Below, piece by piece: positions 7,248-17,024 of a stretch of 64,000 nt of DNA. The position numbers were made by a program, and so were the translations under genes. Numbering within the stretch: the first letter of the stretch is position 1; the number at the start of each line of letters is the position of its first letter. The stretch lies in contig NZ_CP013387.1 in assembly GCF_001523745.2 (NCBI RefSeq), positions 1 to 64,000 of the forward strand, in the 5' to 3' direction. The DNA comes from Burkholderia mayonis. GTDB taxonomy: Bacteria > Pseudomonadota > Gammaproteobacteria > Burkholderiales > Burkholderiaceae. The notes under the pieces are model-generated. The model saw nothing but the letters and a program-made list of their open reading frames with translations. It was not told where the DNA came from and made no database searches.

Positions 7248-9160
7248 TGCGCCGGGAGACCGGTAGAGATCAAGGGGTGCAAGTCCCCGACGTTGTAAGA
7301 GTTAGCGACTCACGATGTCCCCGAGTCATGCGTAGCCAGCCGCGAGGCGGGTTGCGAAGCGTTGACAGGGGTGCTGATAGGCCAGCCATTGAGCCACGAA
7401 ATGTTTATAGACCCGAGTGCTGACGCACTACTGTATGCGGAAGGCAAAACCACACGGCGCGCTACCGCGAGCACCGTGTGGACTCGGCGCGGTCTTAGAG
7501 CCTGGCATGTCAGTACGATCTCTATGCGGGAACCGGGAGATCTCCCATTTGACCGCCGGCGGCAACATCGCCGAGCGGTCCGCATCGGGAAGGTGAGGAG
7601 CCGAAGCCGATGGTGAACGAACGGGAGAAGTCGGACTCACCCATAGTAGCGACGAAGCGGGCGAACAAACCCGGGCAACCGGGGGCGGAGCCGGTGGAGC
7701 CAAGGGGTGGGGCCAAGGGGAACACGGGCTGGTCACACATGCGCCGGACGCAGAGCCGGATAAGCGTGTCCCAGCGGCTAGACCGTGTGCGCCAAGCCGC
7801 AAGGCAAAGGAAGAAGGAGAAGTTCACGGCGCTGTTCCATCTGATCGACATCGAGCTGCTGGAAACGGCGTTCTTCTGGCTGAAACGGAAGGCGGCGGCT
7901 GGCGTTGATGGCGTGACGTGGCACGACTACGAACAAGACCTGGAGCGAAATCTCCACGATCTGCACGGGCGCTTACATCGCCAAGCCTATCGGGCACTCC
8001 CTAGCCGGAGGCGGTATATACCAAAGTCGGATGGGAAGCTACGCCCGCTGGGCATTGCTGCACTGGAAGATAAAATCGTCCAGCGCGCACTGGTGGCAGT
8101 GCTTAACGCAGTCTACGAGACGGATTTCTTAGGTTTCTCGTACGGTTTCCGCCCAAAGCGCAGTCAACATGATGCGCTCGATGCACTGGCAACGGGAATC
8201 GCGCGCACAAACGTGAACTGGATACTGGATGCCGACATCAGTCGCTTCTTCGACACGGTGAGCCATGAATGGCTGATCAAGTTCGTCGAGCACCGAATCG
8301 GCGACCAACGTGTGATTCGACTGATCCGTAAATGGCTGAAAGCGGGTGCGATGGAAGACGGGGTGATTGAGTCGACGGACGAGGGGACGCCGCAAGGCTC
8401 AGCCATCTCGCCCCTGTTGGCGAATATCCACCTGCACTACGTCTTCGACCTCTGGGCGAATCAATGGCGCAAGCGCCACGCCGAGGGGAACGTCGTCATC
8501 ACTCGATACGCCGACGACATTGTTGTCGGGTTCGACAAACGCTGGGACGCCGAGCGGTTCAAGCGAGCCATGCAAGCGAGATTGGAGCAATTTGGGCTGT
8601 CGGTACACCCGGAGAAAACCCGTCTGATCGAGTTCGGACGCTTTGCGGCGCAGAACCGAGTCAAGCGGGGACTGGGCAAACCCGAGACATTCAACTTCCT
8701 AGGATTCACCCACATCAGCGGCCACGCCCGAGACGGTAAGTTCATGCTCTGGCGAAAGACCCGGCGAGACCGGCTACGGGCCGCGCTGCGGGCAGTCAAA
8801 GAGGAGTTGCGGCACCGATGGCACCACTCGATCCCCGAGCAAGGGACGTGGTTGCGGAAAGTGGTTCAAGGGTACTTCAACTACCACTCGGTCCCGACCA
8901 ACTATCCCGCGATGAAAGCCTTCCGAGCTCACGTCATCGAACTCTGGCGCAGGGCGCTTCGGCGTCGCAGCCAGAAGGACGACACCACGTGGGCGAAGAT
9001 GCAAAGGCTGGCAAAGCAGTGGATTCCCCGTGCTCGCGTCCTTCACCCTTGGCCCGTTGTGCGCTTCGACGCCAAACACCCAAGGCAGAAGCCCGGTGCG
9101 CGAATCGCGCACGCCGGGATCTGTGCGGGGGGGCCCGGTGACGGGCATTCCTACCGCAAC
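7247..9160 (+). mobile_element. Group II intron, probable class IIC, with maturase ORF
   Basis: The 5' end GTGCG at 7247 fits the group II GUGYG consensus. About 360 bp of structured RNA (domains I-III) precede the reverse-transcriptase gene, and domains V and VI follow at about 9088-9160. The ORF has no endonuclease domain, as in class IIC. ACTGTAT at 7430-7436 is perfectly complementary to ATACAGT at 7240-7246 immediately 5' of the intron, a plausible EBS1-IBS1 pair that fixes the left boundary. The right boundary is placed after CTACCGCAAC, to within a few bases. Class IIC introns favour sites beside inverted repeats; here the repeat is a LexA-like box. Confidence 0.85.
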
Positions 9161-9217
9161 ATATTGCGCAACTGGCTGCCTGGCCGACTAGGGCGTGTTC
9201 ACACTACATTGATTTAA
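7610..9217 (+). CDS. ltrA: Group II intron reverse transcriptase/maturase
   Basis: The 535-aa frame encodes a reverse transcriptase that splices and mobilises the intron. Visible motifs are the RT fingers (IPKSDGKLRPLGI, about 137-149), DADISRFFD (about 208-216), EGTPQGSAISPLLANI (about 258-273) and the catalytic YADD (300-303). A maturase X region follows. There is no HNH endonuclease domain, which is usual for class IIC. GAGGAG just upstream supports the ATG. The frame has no stop inside the intron: it reads through domain V (giving HAGICAGG), across the 3' splice site, and ends at a TAA inside the adjacent IS5 element, so the last 20 or so residues are foreign. Confidence 0.92.
   Translation: MVNEREKSDSPIVATKRANKPGQPGAEPVEPRGGAKGNTGWSHMRRTQSRISVSQRLDRVRQAARQRKKEKFTALFHLIDIELLETAFFWLKRKAAAGVDGVTWHDYEQDLERNLHDLHGRLHRQAYRALPSRRRYIPKSDGKLRPLGIAALEDKIVQRALVAVLNAVYETDFLGFSYGFRPKRSQHDALDALATGIARTNVNWILDADISRFFDTVSHEWLIKFVEHRIGDQRVIRLIRKWLKAGAMEDGVIESTDEGTPQGSAISPLLANIHLHYVFDLWANQWRKRHAEGNVVITRYADDIVVGFDKRWDAERFKRAMQARLEQFGLSVHPEKTRLIEFGRFAAQNRVKRGLGKPETFNFLGFTHISGHARDGKFMLWRKTRRDRLRAALRAVKEELRHRWHHSIPEQGTWLRKVVQGYFNYHSVPTNYPAMKAFRAHVIELWRRALRRRSQKDDTTWAKMQRLAKQWIPRARVLHPWPVVRFDAKHPRQKPGARIAHAGICAGGPGDGHSYRNILRNWLPGRLGRVHTTLI
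9088..9121 (+). ncRNA. Group II intron domain V hairpin
   Basis: The 34-nt stretch starts with an AGC-type triad and forms a long stem (GCCCGGTGCGCG paired with CGCGCACGCCGGG-type sequence) with a bulge and short loop. It is followed by a G-rich domain VI stem ending in CTACCGC. Domain V is the catalytic centre of the ribozyme and here overlaps the end of the maturase frame. Confidence 0.7.
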
Positions 9218-10003
9218 GGTTATGCTTCGGGGATGGAAATCTCCGAAGCCCAATTCAAACAGATCGAACATTGCCTGCCGCGACAGCGAGGCAATGTGAG
9301 CCTGCCGAACCTGCAAGTGCTCAACGCGATCCTCTATGTTGCTGAGCACGGATGTAAATGGCGCGGCCTGCCGCCACGTTTCGGTCGCTGGCATACGATC
9401 TACACGCGCATGAATCGTTGGTCTCGCAACGGCGTACTGGACCGAGTGTTCACGGAGTTGCAGCGCGCACAGATTATTCGCGTCCGAATTGAAGCGGTAT
9501 CGCTGGATAGCACGATCGTGAAGGTTCATCCTGACGGCACCGGTGCGTTAAAAAAAATGGACCCCAAGCTATCGGCAAGTCCCGTGGAGGATGGACAACC
9601 AAGATTCATATGGTTGCCGCGGATGCTCGAACAGCCATAACGTTCGCACTGTCGCCCGGTCAAGCCGGCGATGCGCCGCACGGACGTGCACTGCTCGAAC
9701 GCCTGGGACCGCCGAATCGGCCGCTGCACCTGCTGATGGACAAGGCGTACGAAGGTAACGAAACCCGACAGCTCGCGCTCGATCTCGGTTTCATCCCGGT
9801 CGTTCCTCCGTTGAGCACGCGCGTCGAGCCTTGGGAGTACGACCGGGAAATGTACAAACGTCGCAACGAAGTCGAGCGGCTGTTCCGTCGATTGAAGGGC
9901 TTTCGTCGCATCTTCTCGCGCTTCGACAAACTCGATCTGATGTTCATTGCCTTTATCAACTTCGCCCTGATTGTCGAAGCCCTTCGATAGTGTGAACACG
10001 CCC
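9191..10003 (+). mobile_element. IS5-family insertion sequence, 813 bp
   Basis: Perfect 16-bp terminal inverted repeats bound the element: GGGCGTGTTCACACTA at 9191-9206 and its inverse at 9988-10003. It is flanked on both sides by TA, consistent with a 2-bp target duplication as in the IS427 group. It carries a two-frame transposase. It inserted 30 bp after the group II intron and 11 bp from the stop codon of the XRE gene. Removing both elements leaves an original intergenic gap of roughly 80 bp. Confidence 0.9.
9233..9990 (+). CDS. IS5-family DDE transposase (two frames joined by -1 frameshift)
   Basis: Frame A (9233-9640) encodes the N-terminal part up to the first catalytic Asp (SLDSTIVKVHPDGTGALKK). 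Frame B covers the rest up to 9990, including LLMDKAYEGNETR (second Asp) and the RRNEVERLFRRLKGFRRI motif with the catalytic Glu. The frames are offset by -1 and meet at an A8 run (9550-9557), a typical slippery site; reading -1 there restores the conserved GKSRGGWTTKIH segment. No other damage is visible, so the element is probably competent. Confidence 0.88.
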
Positions 10004-10014
10004 TAGACGCCGTG

Positions 10015-10617
10015 CTATCGATGGATCACGACGAGGAGCGCTTTCGCTTCGCTCTTGCCCGCATTGCGGATCGCGTGCGGCCCGTCGGCCGCGTAGCGCG
10101 CGGTGTCGCCTGCTTTCAGGCGACGCGTGACGCCCGCTGCTTCGATTTCGATTGCGCCGTTCAGCACCGTCAGATGCTCGCGCGTACCCGGCTCGTGCGG
10201 ATTCGACGCGAGCGCGCCATTTGCCGGCAGCGTCAGCTCGTACCACTCGAATTTGCCGGCGAGCTCGATCGGGCCCCAGACGCGCAACTGGTATTGCGCG
10301 TCGTGGCCGGCAAGCGTCGGAATGTCGTGCGGGCCGTCGACGCGGATCGTCTCGGGCGCTTTCGGCTGTGCGAACAGTTCGTCGAGGCTGATGCCGAGCG
10401 CGTTCGTGAGCCGCCACGCGACGGCGATCGTCGGATTCGCCTTGTCGCGCTCGATCTCCGACAGCATCGATTTCGACACGCCCGCCGCGCGCGACAGATC
10501 GTCGAGCGTCAGTTTGCGCTCGTTGCGCAGGCGCTGGATTTGCTCGCCGACCCGCGGCGGCGTGGCGCCGGTGGCGGCGGGCGCGGCTGTGCGCCGCGCG
10601 CCGGAAGAGCTTGCCAT
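10015..10617 (-). CDS. XRE-family regulator with C-terminal cupin domain
   Basis: The 200-aa protein has an Ala-rich N-terminus, a helix-turn-helix at about residues 23-77 (LTLDDLSRAAGVSKSMLSEI) and a cupin sensor at about 115-195 (HEPGTREHLTVLNGAIEI). This architecture is common in regulators of amino-acid and amine catabolism. It is divergent from kbl-tdh across a 166-bp gap that contains a clear inverted repeat, so it probably controls threonine catabolism and itself. An IS5 copy has inserted 11 bp beyond its stop codon without touching the frame. Confidence 0.85.
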   Translation of the reverse strand: MASSSGARRTAAPAATGATPPRVGEQIQRLRNERKLTLDDLSRAAGVSKSMLSEIERDKANPTIAVAWRLTNALGISLDELFAQPKAPETIRVDGPHDIPTLAGHDAQYQLRVWGPIELAGKFEWYELTLPANGALASNPHEPGTREHLTVLNGAIEIEAAGVTRRLKAGDTARYAADGPHAIRNAGKSEAKALLVVIHR

Positions 10618-10646
10618 TTGAATTCCGTTCGCTTAGAGTTGTTCGG

Positions 10647-10670
10647 TATTTCGAATTTTAGTTCGAAATA
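10647..10670. promoter_or_regulatory. 9-bp inverted repeat between XRE gene and kbl
   Basis: TATTTCGAA (10647-10655) and TTCGAAATA (10662-10670) form a perfect inverted repeat with a 6-bp spacer. It lies 30 bp upstream of the XRE gene and about 114 bp upstream of kbl. It is the best candidate operator for the XRE regulator. Confidence 0.6.
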
Positions 10671-10783
10671 CAGGAAAAATACGCTAAACCCAGCGGCCGA
10701 CTATAACAGTAGCAAGCTGCTTTGCCGCCGCCACGAGCGCGGACGAGCGCCGAGGCTTGCAGCCCATATCAGGAGCTTATGCA

Positions 10784-11983
10784 ATGCGTGATGCCTTTCT
10801 CGCCCATCTACGCGGCACCCTCGACCAGATTCGCGCGGACGGTTTTTACAAGACCGAGCGCGAGATCGCGAGCCCGCAGGCGGCCGACATCCGGCTTGCC
10901 GGTGGCGCACACGTGCTGAATTTCTGTGCGAACAACTATCTGGGCCTTGCGGACGACCCGCGCCTCATCGCTGCCGCGCAGGCGGCGCTCGAGCAGGACG
11001 GGTTCGGGATGGCGTCGGTACGCTTCATCTGCGGCACGCAGACCGTGCACAAGCAGCTCGAGGCCGCCCTTTCCACGTTCCTGAAAACCGACGACTGCAT
11101 TCTGTATTCGAGCTGCTTCGATGCGAACGGCGGCCTGTTCGAGACGCTGCTCGACGAAAACGACGCGATCATCAGCGACGAGCTGAATCACGCGAGCATC
11201 ATCGACGGCGTTCGGCTGTCGAAGGCGAAGCGCTTTCGCTACAAGAACAACGACCTCGCCGATCTCGAAGCGAAGCTGCGCGAAGCCGATGCGGCGGGCG
11301 CGCGCTTCAAGCTGATCGCGACCGACGGCGTGTTCTCGATGGACGGCATCATCGCGAACCTGAAGGGCGTCTGCGACCTGGCCGACCGCTACGGCGCGCT
11401 CGTGATGGTCGACGATTCGCATGCGGTCGGCTTCATCGGCGGGCACGGGCGCGGCACGCCCGAATACTGCGGCGTCGAGGGGCGCGTCGACATCGTCACG
11501 GGCACGCTTGGCAAGGCGCTCGGCGGCGCGTCGGGCGGCTACGTCGCCGCGCGGCGCGAGATCGTCGAGTTGCTGAGGCAGCGCTCGCGTCCCTATCTGT
11601 TCTCGAACACGCTGACGCCGAGCATCGCGGCTGCGTCGCTGAAGGTGCTCGAGCTGCTCGCAAGCGACGAAGGCGCGCGGCTGCGCGAACGCGTGCGCGC
11701 GAACGGCGCGCGTTTCCGCGAGAAGATGAGTGCGGCGGGCTTCACGCTCGTGCCGGGCGAGCACCCGATCATTCCGGTGATGCTCGGTGACGCGCAGGTC
11801 GCATCGAACATGGCGGATGCGCTCCTCGCCGAAGGCGTCTACGTGATCGGCTTCTCGTATCCGGTCGTGCCGCGCGGCCGCGCGCGGATCCGCACGCAGA
11901 TGAGCGCCGCGCACACGCCCGAGCAGATCGATCGGGCGGTCGACGCGTTCGCGCGCGTCGGCAAGACACTCGGCGTCATTTGA
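10784..11983 (+). CDS. kbl: 2-amino-3-ketobutyrate CoA ligase (glycine C-acetyltransferase)
   Basis: The 399-aa PLP enzyme splits 2-amino-3-oxobutanoate with CoA into glycine and acetyl-CoA, the second step of threonine catabolism. It belongs to the alpha-oxoamine synthase family: [13 protein letters not shown] and the [15 protein letters not shown] segment precede the PLP-lysine motif [14 protein letters not shown]. Length matches the E. coli enzyme. The ATG at 10784 has AGGAG 8 bp upstream and aligns with the known start ([13 protein letters not shown]). tdh follows after 13 bp, so the two form an operon. Confidence 0.97.
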   Translation: MRDAFLAHLRGTLDQIRADGFYKTEREIASPQAADIRLAGGAHVLNFCANNYLGLADDPRLIAAAQAALEQDGFGMASVRFICGTQTVHKQLEAALSTFLKTDDCILYSSCFDANGGLFETLLDENDAIISDELNHASIIDGVRLSKAKRFRYKNNDLADLEAKLREADAAGARFKLIATDGVFSMDGIIANLKGVCDLADRYGALVMVDDSHAVGFIGGHGRGTPEYCGVEGRVDIVTGTLGKALGGASGGYVAARREIVELLRQRSRPYLFSNTLTPSIAAASLKVLELLASDEGARLRERVRANGARFREKMSAAGFTLVPGEHPIIPVMLGDAQVASNMADALLAEGVYVIGFSYPVVPRGRARIRTQMSAAHTPEQIDRAVDAFARVGKTLGVI

Positions 11984-11996
11984 CGGAGGGCCCGCG

Positions 11997-13025
11997 ATGA
12001 AAGCGCTTGCCAAGCTCGAACGTGGGCCGGGCCTCACGCTCACACGTGTGAAGAAGCCCGAGGTCGGTCACAACGACGTCCTGATCAAGATCCGCCGCAC
12101 GGCGATCTGCGGCACCGACATCCACATCTGGAAGTGGGACGACTGGGCGCAGAAGACGATTCCGGTACCGATGCACGTCGGACACGAGTATGTCGGCGAG
12201 ATCGTCGAAATGGGCCAGGAAGTGCGCGGCTTCTCGATCGGCGACCGCGTGTCCGGCGAAGGCCACATCACGTGCGGCTTCTGTCGCAACTGCCGCGCGG
12301 GGCGGCGTCATTTGTGCCGCAACACGGTCGGCGTCGGCGTGAATCGCGAAGGCGCGTTCGCCGAGTATCTCGCGATTCCCGCGTTCAATGCGTTCAAGAT
12401 TCCGCCCGAGATTTCCGACGACCTCGCTGCGATCTTCGATCCGTTCGGCAACGCGACGCATACTGCGCTGTCGTTCAATCTCGTCGGCGAGGACGTGCTG
12501 ATCACGGGCGCGGGGCCGATCGGCGTGATGGCGGTGGCGATCGCGAAGCACGTCGGCGCGCGCAACGTCGTCATCACCGACATCAACGACTATCGACTCG
12601 ACCTCGCGCGCAAGATGGGCGCGACGCGCGCGGTGAACGTGTCGCGCGAATCGCTGCACGACGTGATGACCGATCTGCACATGACGGAAGGCTTCGATGT
12701 CGGGCTCGAGATGTCGGGCGTGCCGAGCGCGTTCACGTCGCTGCTCGAGGCGATGAACCACGGCGGCAAGGTCGCGCTGCTCGGGATTCCGCCCGCGCAG
12801 ACCGCGATCGACTGGAACCAGGTGATCTTCAAGGGCCTCGAGATCAAGGGCATCTACGGGCGCGAGATGTTCGAAACCTGGTACAAGATGGTCGCGATGC
12901 TGCAGAGCGGGCTCGATCTGTCGCCGATCCTCACGCATCGCTTTCCGATCGACGAGTTCGACAAGGGCTTTGCGGCGATGCTGTCGGGCGAAAGCGGCAA
13001 GGTGATTCTCGACTGGACGGTGTGA
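11997..13025 (+). CDS. tdh: L-threonine 3-dehydrogenase
   Basis: The 342-aa zinc-dependent dehydrogenase oxidises L-threonine to 2-amino-3-oxobutanoate with NAD+, supplying the substrate of Kbl. Catalytic zinc ligands Cys38, His63 and Glu64 are present. The structural zinc cysteines are at 93, 96, 99 and 107. The NAD-binding motif GAGPIGVMA follows near residue 170. Length equals that of bacterial Tdh. GGAGGG precedes the ATG, and a hairpin lies just after the stop codon. Confidence 0.98.
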   Translation: MKALAKLERGPGLTLTRVKKPEVGHNDVLIKIRRTAICGTDIHIWKWDDWAQKTIPVPMHVGHEYVGEIVEMGQEVRGFSIGDRVSGEGHITCGFCRNCRAGRRHLCRNTVGVGVNREGAFAEYLAIPAFNAFKIPPEISDDLAAIFDPFGNATHTALSFNLVGEDVLITGAGPIGVMAVAIAKHVGARNVVITDINDYRLDLARKMGATRAVNVSRESLHDVMTDLHMTEGFDVGLEMSGVPSAFTSLLEAMNHGGKVALLGIPPAQTAIDWNQVIFKGLEIKGIYGREMFETWYKMVAMLQSGLDLSPILTHRFPIDEFDKGFAAMLSGESGKVILDWTV

Positions 13026-13035
13026 CGTCGGCGGC

Positions 13036-13065
13036 GCGGCCCGGTTCGATAGAGCGCCGGGCCGC
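13036..13065 (+). terminator. Hairpin after tdh
   Basis: GCGGCCCGG (13036-13044) pairs perfectly with CCGGGCCGC (13057-13065) around a 12-nt loop, 11 bp after the tdh stop. No T-tract follows, so termination is plausible but not certain. Confidence 0.5.
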
Positions 13066-13147
13066 GAGTCACGAGTCACGTCGCACTACGGACTGCAAAC
13101 GATGATTCGCGCGCCGCATGCGGCTGGCCGACGACCGTCGATCAGCT

Positions 13148-14954
13148 TCAATGCACGGCCCCCATCGTCACCTGCTCGACGCTCGGCCCGAGCGCGAGCG
13201 CGGGCAGATACGTCGGCAACGTCATCAACGAGATCGTGCCGATCAACATGACCACGAAGAGCGGTCCGTGCGTCGGCAGCGTGCCGGGGCCGGCCGCGCG
13301 CCGCACCTTCGGCGCGAGCGAGCCTGCGAGCGCGAGCGCCGGCACGATCGTCGCGAAGCGGCCGAACCACATCGCCGCCGCGAGCGTCATGTTGTAAAAC
13401 GGCGTATTGGCGGCGAGGCCCGCGAACGCGCTGCCGTTGTTGTTCGCCGCCGACGTGAACGCGTAGAGGATCTCGCTAAAGCCGTGCGCGCCGGGATTCG
13501 CGATGCCCGCGACGCCGTCCGGCAGCAACACTGACGCGGCCGTGCCGACGAGCACGACGAGCGGTGTCGCGAGGATCGCGATCGCAACGAGCTTCATGTC
13601 GTACGGATCGATTTTCTTGCCGAGATATTCGGGCGCGCGGCCGATCATCAATCCCGCGACGAACACGGTGAGCATTGCGTGCATCAGCATTCCGAAAAGT
13701 CCCGAGCCGGGGCCGCCGAACACGACTTCACCGGTCTGCATCAGCGCCATCGGCACGAGCCCGCCGATCGGCGTGAGCGAATCGTGCATCGCATCGACCG
13801 CGCCGTCACCGCTCGCTGTCGCGATCGTCGCATAGAGCGCCGACGACACGATCCCGAAGCGCGTCCCCTTCCCTTCCATGTTGCCGCCCGGCATCGACGC
13901 CGATGCGCGCGTGTCGATGCCGGGTGCCGCAAGCGCTGCGCTGCCCGCCTGCTCGGCGCGTATCGTCACCGCCGCAAGCGCGACGAACATCGCGAGCATC
14001 GCCGCATAGATTGCCCAGCCCTGCCGCGTGTCGCCGACCATCGTGCCGAACGTGTGGCACAGCGCAGCCGGCAGCCGCAGAAGCGCGAGCATCTGCAGGA
14101 AGTTGCTGAGCGGCGTCGGGTTCTCGAACGGATGCGCGGAGTTCGCGTTGAAGCCGCCGCCGCCGTCGCCGCTCAGCAGCTTGATCGACTCTTGCGATGC
14201 GACGGAGCCCATCGGCAGAAGCTGCTCGCGGCTCGTCGTCGTGTGCATGATCGCGTGGCCTGCGGCGTCGTGCGACGGCACGCCGCTTGCGTCGAGCAAT
14301 GGCTGCCGCCAGGTCACGCGCTGGGCCGTGTGAACGGTGCGATACGCGGAGAAATTCTGGATCGTGCCTTGCGCGATGAACGCAGCGGCGAATAGTGCGG
14401 ACAGCGGGATCAGGATGTACAGCGTTGCGCGCGTGAGATCGGCCCATAGATTGCTGACGGTGCCGGCGCCGCGCGTCGCGAGGCCCCGGATCAACGCGAG
14501 CAGCACGGCGATGCCGACGGCGGCAGACAAAAAGCTCTGCACGGCGATGCCGCCCATCTGGCTCGGATAGCTGAGCGTCGTTTCGCCCGTATATTCTTGC
14601 CAGCTCGTGTTGGTGGCGAAGCTGACGGCCGTGTTGAACGCCGAATCGGCGCTGACGGCGGGAAGTGCCTGTGGATTGAGCGAGCAGATGCTGCGCGCGT
14701 TGCAACGCATAGAGTGCGATCGTGCCGAGCAGACTGAACAGCAGCAGCGCGACTGCGTAGGTTTTCCCGCTCATTCTCTGTTCGGGATCGATGCCCGCCG
14801 CGCGATATGTCCATCGCTCGACGGGCTGCAGCATTCGCATCGGCCATGGTGGATCGCCATCCGCGATTCGAGCGATGTAGCCCCCGAGCGGCTTGACGAG
14901 CAACGTCAGCACCACGATGAAAAGGCCGATTTGCAGATAGGCGTAGGTCGGCAT
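13148..14954 (-). pseudogene. kdpA: kdpA, potassium-transporting ATPase subunit A, frameshifted orphan
   Basis: KdpA is the K+-binding channel subunit of the KdpFABC pump. The N-terminal 89 residues (from the ATG at 14954, preceded by GGGAGAA) are in one frame. The rest, from LNPQALPAVS onward with the conserved NTAVSF, TNTSWQEY and TTLSYPSQMGG segments and an intact C-terminus, is in another. The switch is near 14681-14692. Total length is 1807 bp, exactly one base more than a 602-codon gene, so a single 1-bp insertion explains it. kdpB, C, D and E are absent: tdh ends just beyond its 3' end. Either this is a degraded leftover of a kdp operon or, if the extra base is a sequencing error, an intact orphan. 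Confidence 0.85.
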
Positions 14955-15105
14955 CGATTCTCCCGCTTCAATCGTCGGTTCGGTCGCGCTTCACGTCTCC
15001 ATTACAGCGCGGCGGATATCAAATCGTTCGAAAGAACGACGCTACGGGCGTAAACGAAGCGTCAATATTCCAATGTGGAGCACATTCGCGATGACGGCTC
15101 GCGCG

Positions 15106-15525
15106 TCATCGCTCATCGTCGAGCAGTTTCGGATTCAATTCGATATTCAGGATGACGAGCCAACGTTTCGGGCAATCGAGAGGGACGTTGAGCAGGATAT
15201 CGGCATTCGGCGCTTTGCGCAGACCCCCGCTTGCCTGCGCTTCGAGATAGGCGCGCTGCGCATCGGATCGCAGCCAGAAGCTGACGAGCGCGCAACTGAT
15301 GAAGTTGAAGAGAAGCAGCGGACCCGGTTCCACGTCGTAGCCGACGACGTGCGGGAGGCTCGCGAACGCCGCCGTCAACGCCTGACTCGTCGTTATCGTG
15401 ATGAACGCCACTTTGGCGAAACCGCGCACGCGCATCGCGGCCTTCACATGTGCGAATTTGCGCGCGTCCCGTTCGCTAAGCTCGCATTCGCGGTCGCGCC
15501 GGCGCACATCGTCGTCGGATTTCAT
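15106..15525 (-). CDS. Small inner-membrane protein of unknown function
   Basis: The 139-aa product has a charged N-terminus (about 35 residues rich in Asp, Glu and Arg) and two hydrophobic stretches, about 40-62 and 70-88, so it is probably an inner-membrane protein with two spans. The C-terminal third is soluble and ends in acidic residues. Its ATG overlaps the stop codon of the upstream GNAT gene (ATGA at 15525-15522), which implies translational coupling. No family is recognised. Confidence 0.6.
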   Translation of the reverse strand: MKSDDDVRRRDRECELSERDARKFAHVKAAMRVRGFAKVAFITITTSQALTAAFASLPHVVGYDVEPGPLLLFNFISCALVSFWLRSDAQRAYLEAQASGGLRKAPNADILLNVPLDCPKRWLVILNIELNPKLLDDER

Positions 15526-16157
15526 GCGGCGCATTCGAGCGGTGCCGGTGTAAGCGGCAGTTCGCAAGCCTTCAATGCGTACGAGGGCGATACCGTTGTC
15601 GGCTTGCTGAGGATCGCGCTGTCGTAGCCCTTGCCAGAGAAATGCATCACGTCGACGATTCGGAATCCTTGGCGTATGTAAAAGTCGACGAGATGCGCGG
15701 CGGGCTGCGGCGTGTCGAGCGCAAGGCGCCGGTAGCCGCGTGCGGCCGCCCAATGCGCGGCGAATGCGAGCAACGACCGCCCGATGCCGCGTCCTTGCCA
15801 AATCGGATCGACGCCGAACTGCCGCAGCGTCGCGACGTTGCCGCGGCGATAGAGCTCGCACGGTGACGACAGGTCGCGCGCATGTAGCGTCATCGTCGCG
15901 ACGAGATGGTCGTTGCAGACGGCGACGAAGCATTCGCCCGCAAGCGCGCGCTGCCGCGTGACGGCGGCCGGCTGATCGGCACACGGGCAATTGAGTCCCA
16001 TCCGGCCGAGCCGCGCGAACGCGCGATGCAACAATGCGGTCAGCTCGTCGTACGAGTCTTGCGCCGGATCGAAACGTCTCAGCACGACGCGGCCGTCCAC
16101 GCGAGTTGCACACGCGAAGTGTGCGGGTCGTTCGGTCTTCGCTCGTTGCTGTTGCAT
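15522..16157 (-). CDS. GNAT-family N-acetyltransferase
   Basis: The 211-aa protein carries a GNAT fold with the acetyl-CoA loop VDPIWQGRGIGRSLL (about residues 118-132) and the typical C-terminal segment FYIRQGFRIVD. The substrate is unknown. A Cys-containing N-terminal stretch (LNCPCAD) is unusual but may not be functional. The start at 16157 has GGGAGGT 5 bp upstream and is preferred over an ATG 20 codons earlier. It is co-translated with the membrane protein that follows (4-bp overlap). Confidence 0.8.
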   Translation of the reverse strand: MQQQRAKTERPAHFACATRVDGRVVLRRFDPAQDSYDELTALLHRAFARLGRMGLNCPCADQPAAVTRQRALAGECFVAVCNDHLVATMTLHARDLSSPCELYRRGNVATLRQFGVDPIWQGRGIGRSLLAFAAHWAAARGYRRLALDTPQPAAHLVDFYIRQGFRIVDVMHFSGKGYDSAILSKPTTVSPSYALKACELPLTPAPLECAA

Positions 16158-16321
16158 GACACCTCCCAAACCTCGACGGTTGTCCGAAGTGTAGGGAGTC
16201 GCGAGCGAGTCCTTCAAGAAAAAATATCGTAAAAAAATTCGGCGCGACGATGTGCGTCGCGATGCATGACGCTCGTCGCAAACGTCACGCGTCGCGAAAG
16301 ATGCGGAGCGTCATCGGCCCG

Positions 16322-16972
16322 TCATTGCGCGGGAGTCCCGCCTTCCTTGACGAACTCCGCTTCGATGCGCACGCGCACGTCGTCGCCGACGGCCGGATAC
16401 CAGCTCGTCACGCCGAATTGCGCACGGCTGAACGTGCCGCTCGCGGAAAAGCCGAGCGTGTCCTGCTTCGTCAGCGGATTGCGGCCGTAGCCGTTGAACG
16501 TGACGACGAGCGTGACGGGATGCGTCGCGCCGCGGATCGTGAGGTTGCCGGTCAGTGTGCCTTGCGTCGTGCTCGTGCGGGTGAGGCGCGTGCTGTCGAA
16601 ACGAATTTGCGGATGGCGGACGGCGTCGAGTGCATCGGCGCCCGCGACGAGCTTGTCGAGCAGCGGCACGTTGGTGTCGACGCTCGCCGCGTCGATCGAC
16701 GCTGTCACGCCGCTGGCGGCGAGTCCGCCCGTGCGCCAGTCGAGTTGCGCGCTCGCGCGATCAAAGCGCATCGTGAAGCGCGAATACTTGAAGTGATCGA
16801 CGTCGAACACGATGCTCCAGTGGTGTGGATCGAGCGTGTAGCGGCCGGCCGGAACGGCGGCTTCCGCCGTCGATACGCTGTGCATGACGACCCGCAGCGG
16901 CGTGCAGCCTGCCGTCGTTCCTGCGATCGCGATCGCACATGCGATCCATCCCGCCCATCTTGCCGGCTTCAT
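16322..16972 (-). CDS. YceI-family periplasmic lipoprotein
   Basis: The 216-aa product starts with a lipoprotein signal peptide ending in a TAGC lipobox, so Cys23 would be lipidated. The mature part is a YceI domain (about residues 42-214), an eight-stranded lipocalin-like barrel that binds polyprenoid or amphipathic ligands; YTLDPHHWSIVFDVDHFKYS and the TLTGNLTIRG motif are typical. It is divergent from a tetR gene with an 87-bp gap, so that regulator may control it. Confidence 0.85.
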   Translation of the reverse strand: MKPARWAGWIACAIAIAGTTAGCTPLRVVMHSVSTAEAAVPAGRYTLDPHHWSIVFDVDHFKYSRFTMRFDRASAQLDWRTGGLAASGVTASIDAASVDTNVPLLDKLVAGADALDAVRHPQIRFDSTRLTRTSTTQGTLTGNLTIRGATHPVTLVVTFNGYGRNPLTKQDTLGFSASGTFSRAQFGVTSWYPAVGDDVRVRIEAEFVKEGGTPAQ

Positions 16973-17024
16973 CCAAACCTCTTTTGTCGAATGTGTGCGA
17001 AGACGATAGCTCAACGATTCGAGG

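Noticed and set aside
7610..9217. Reverse transcriptase as a retron or other defence RT
   Set aside because: Maturase region, 5' GUGYG and domain V/VI structures identify a group II intron.
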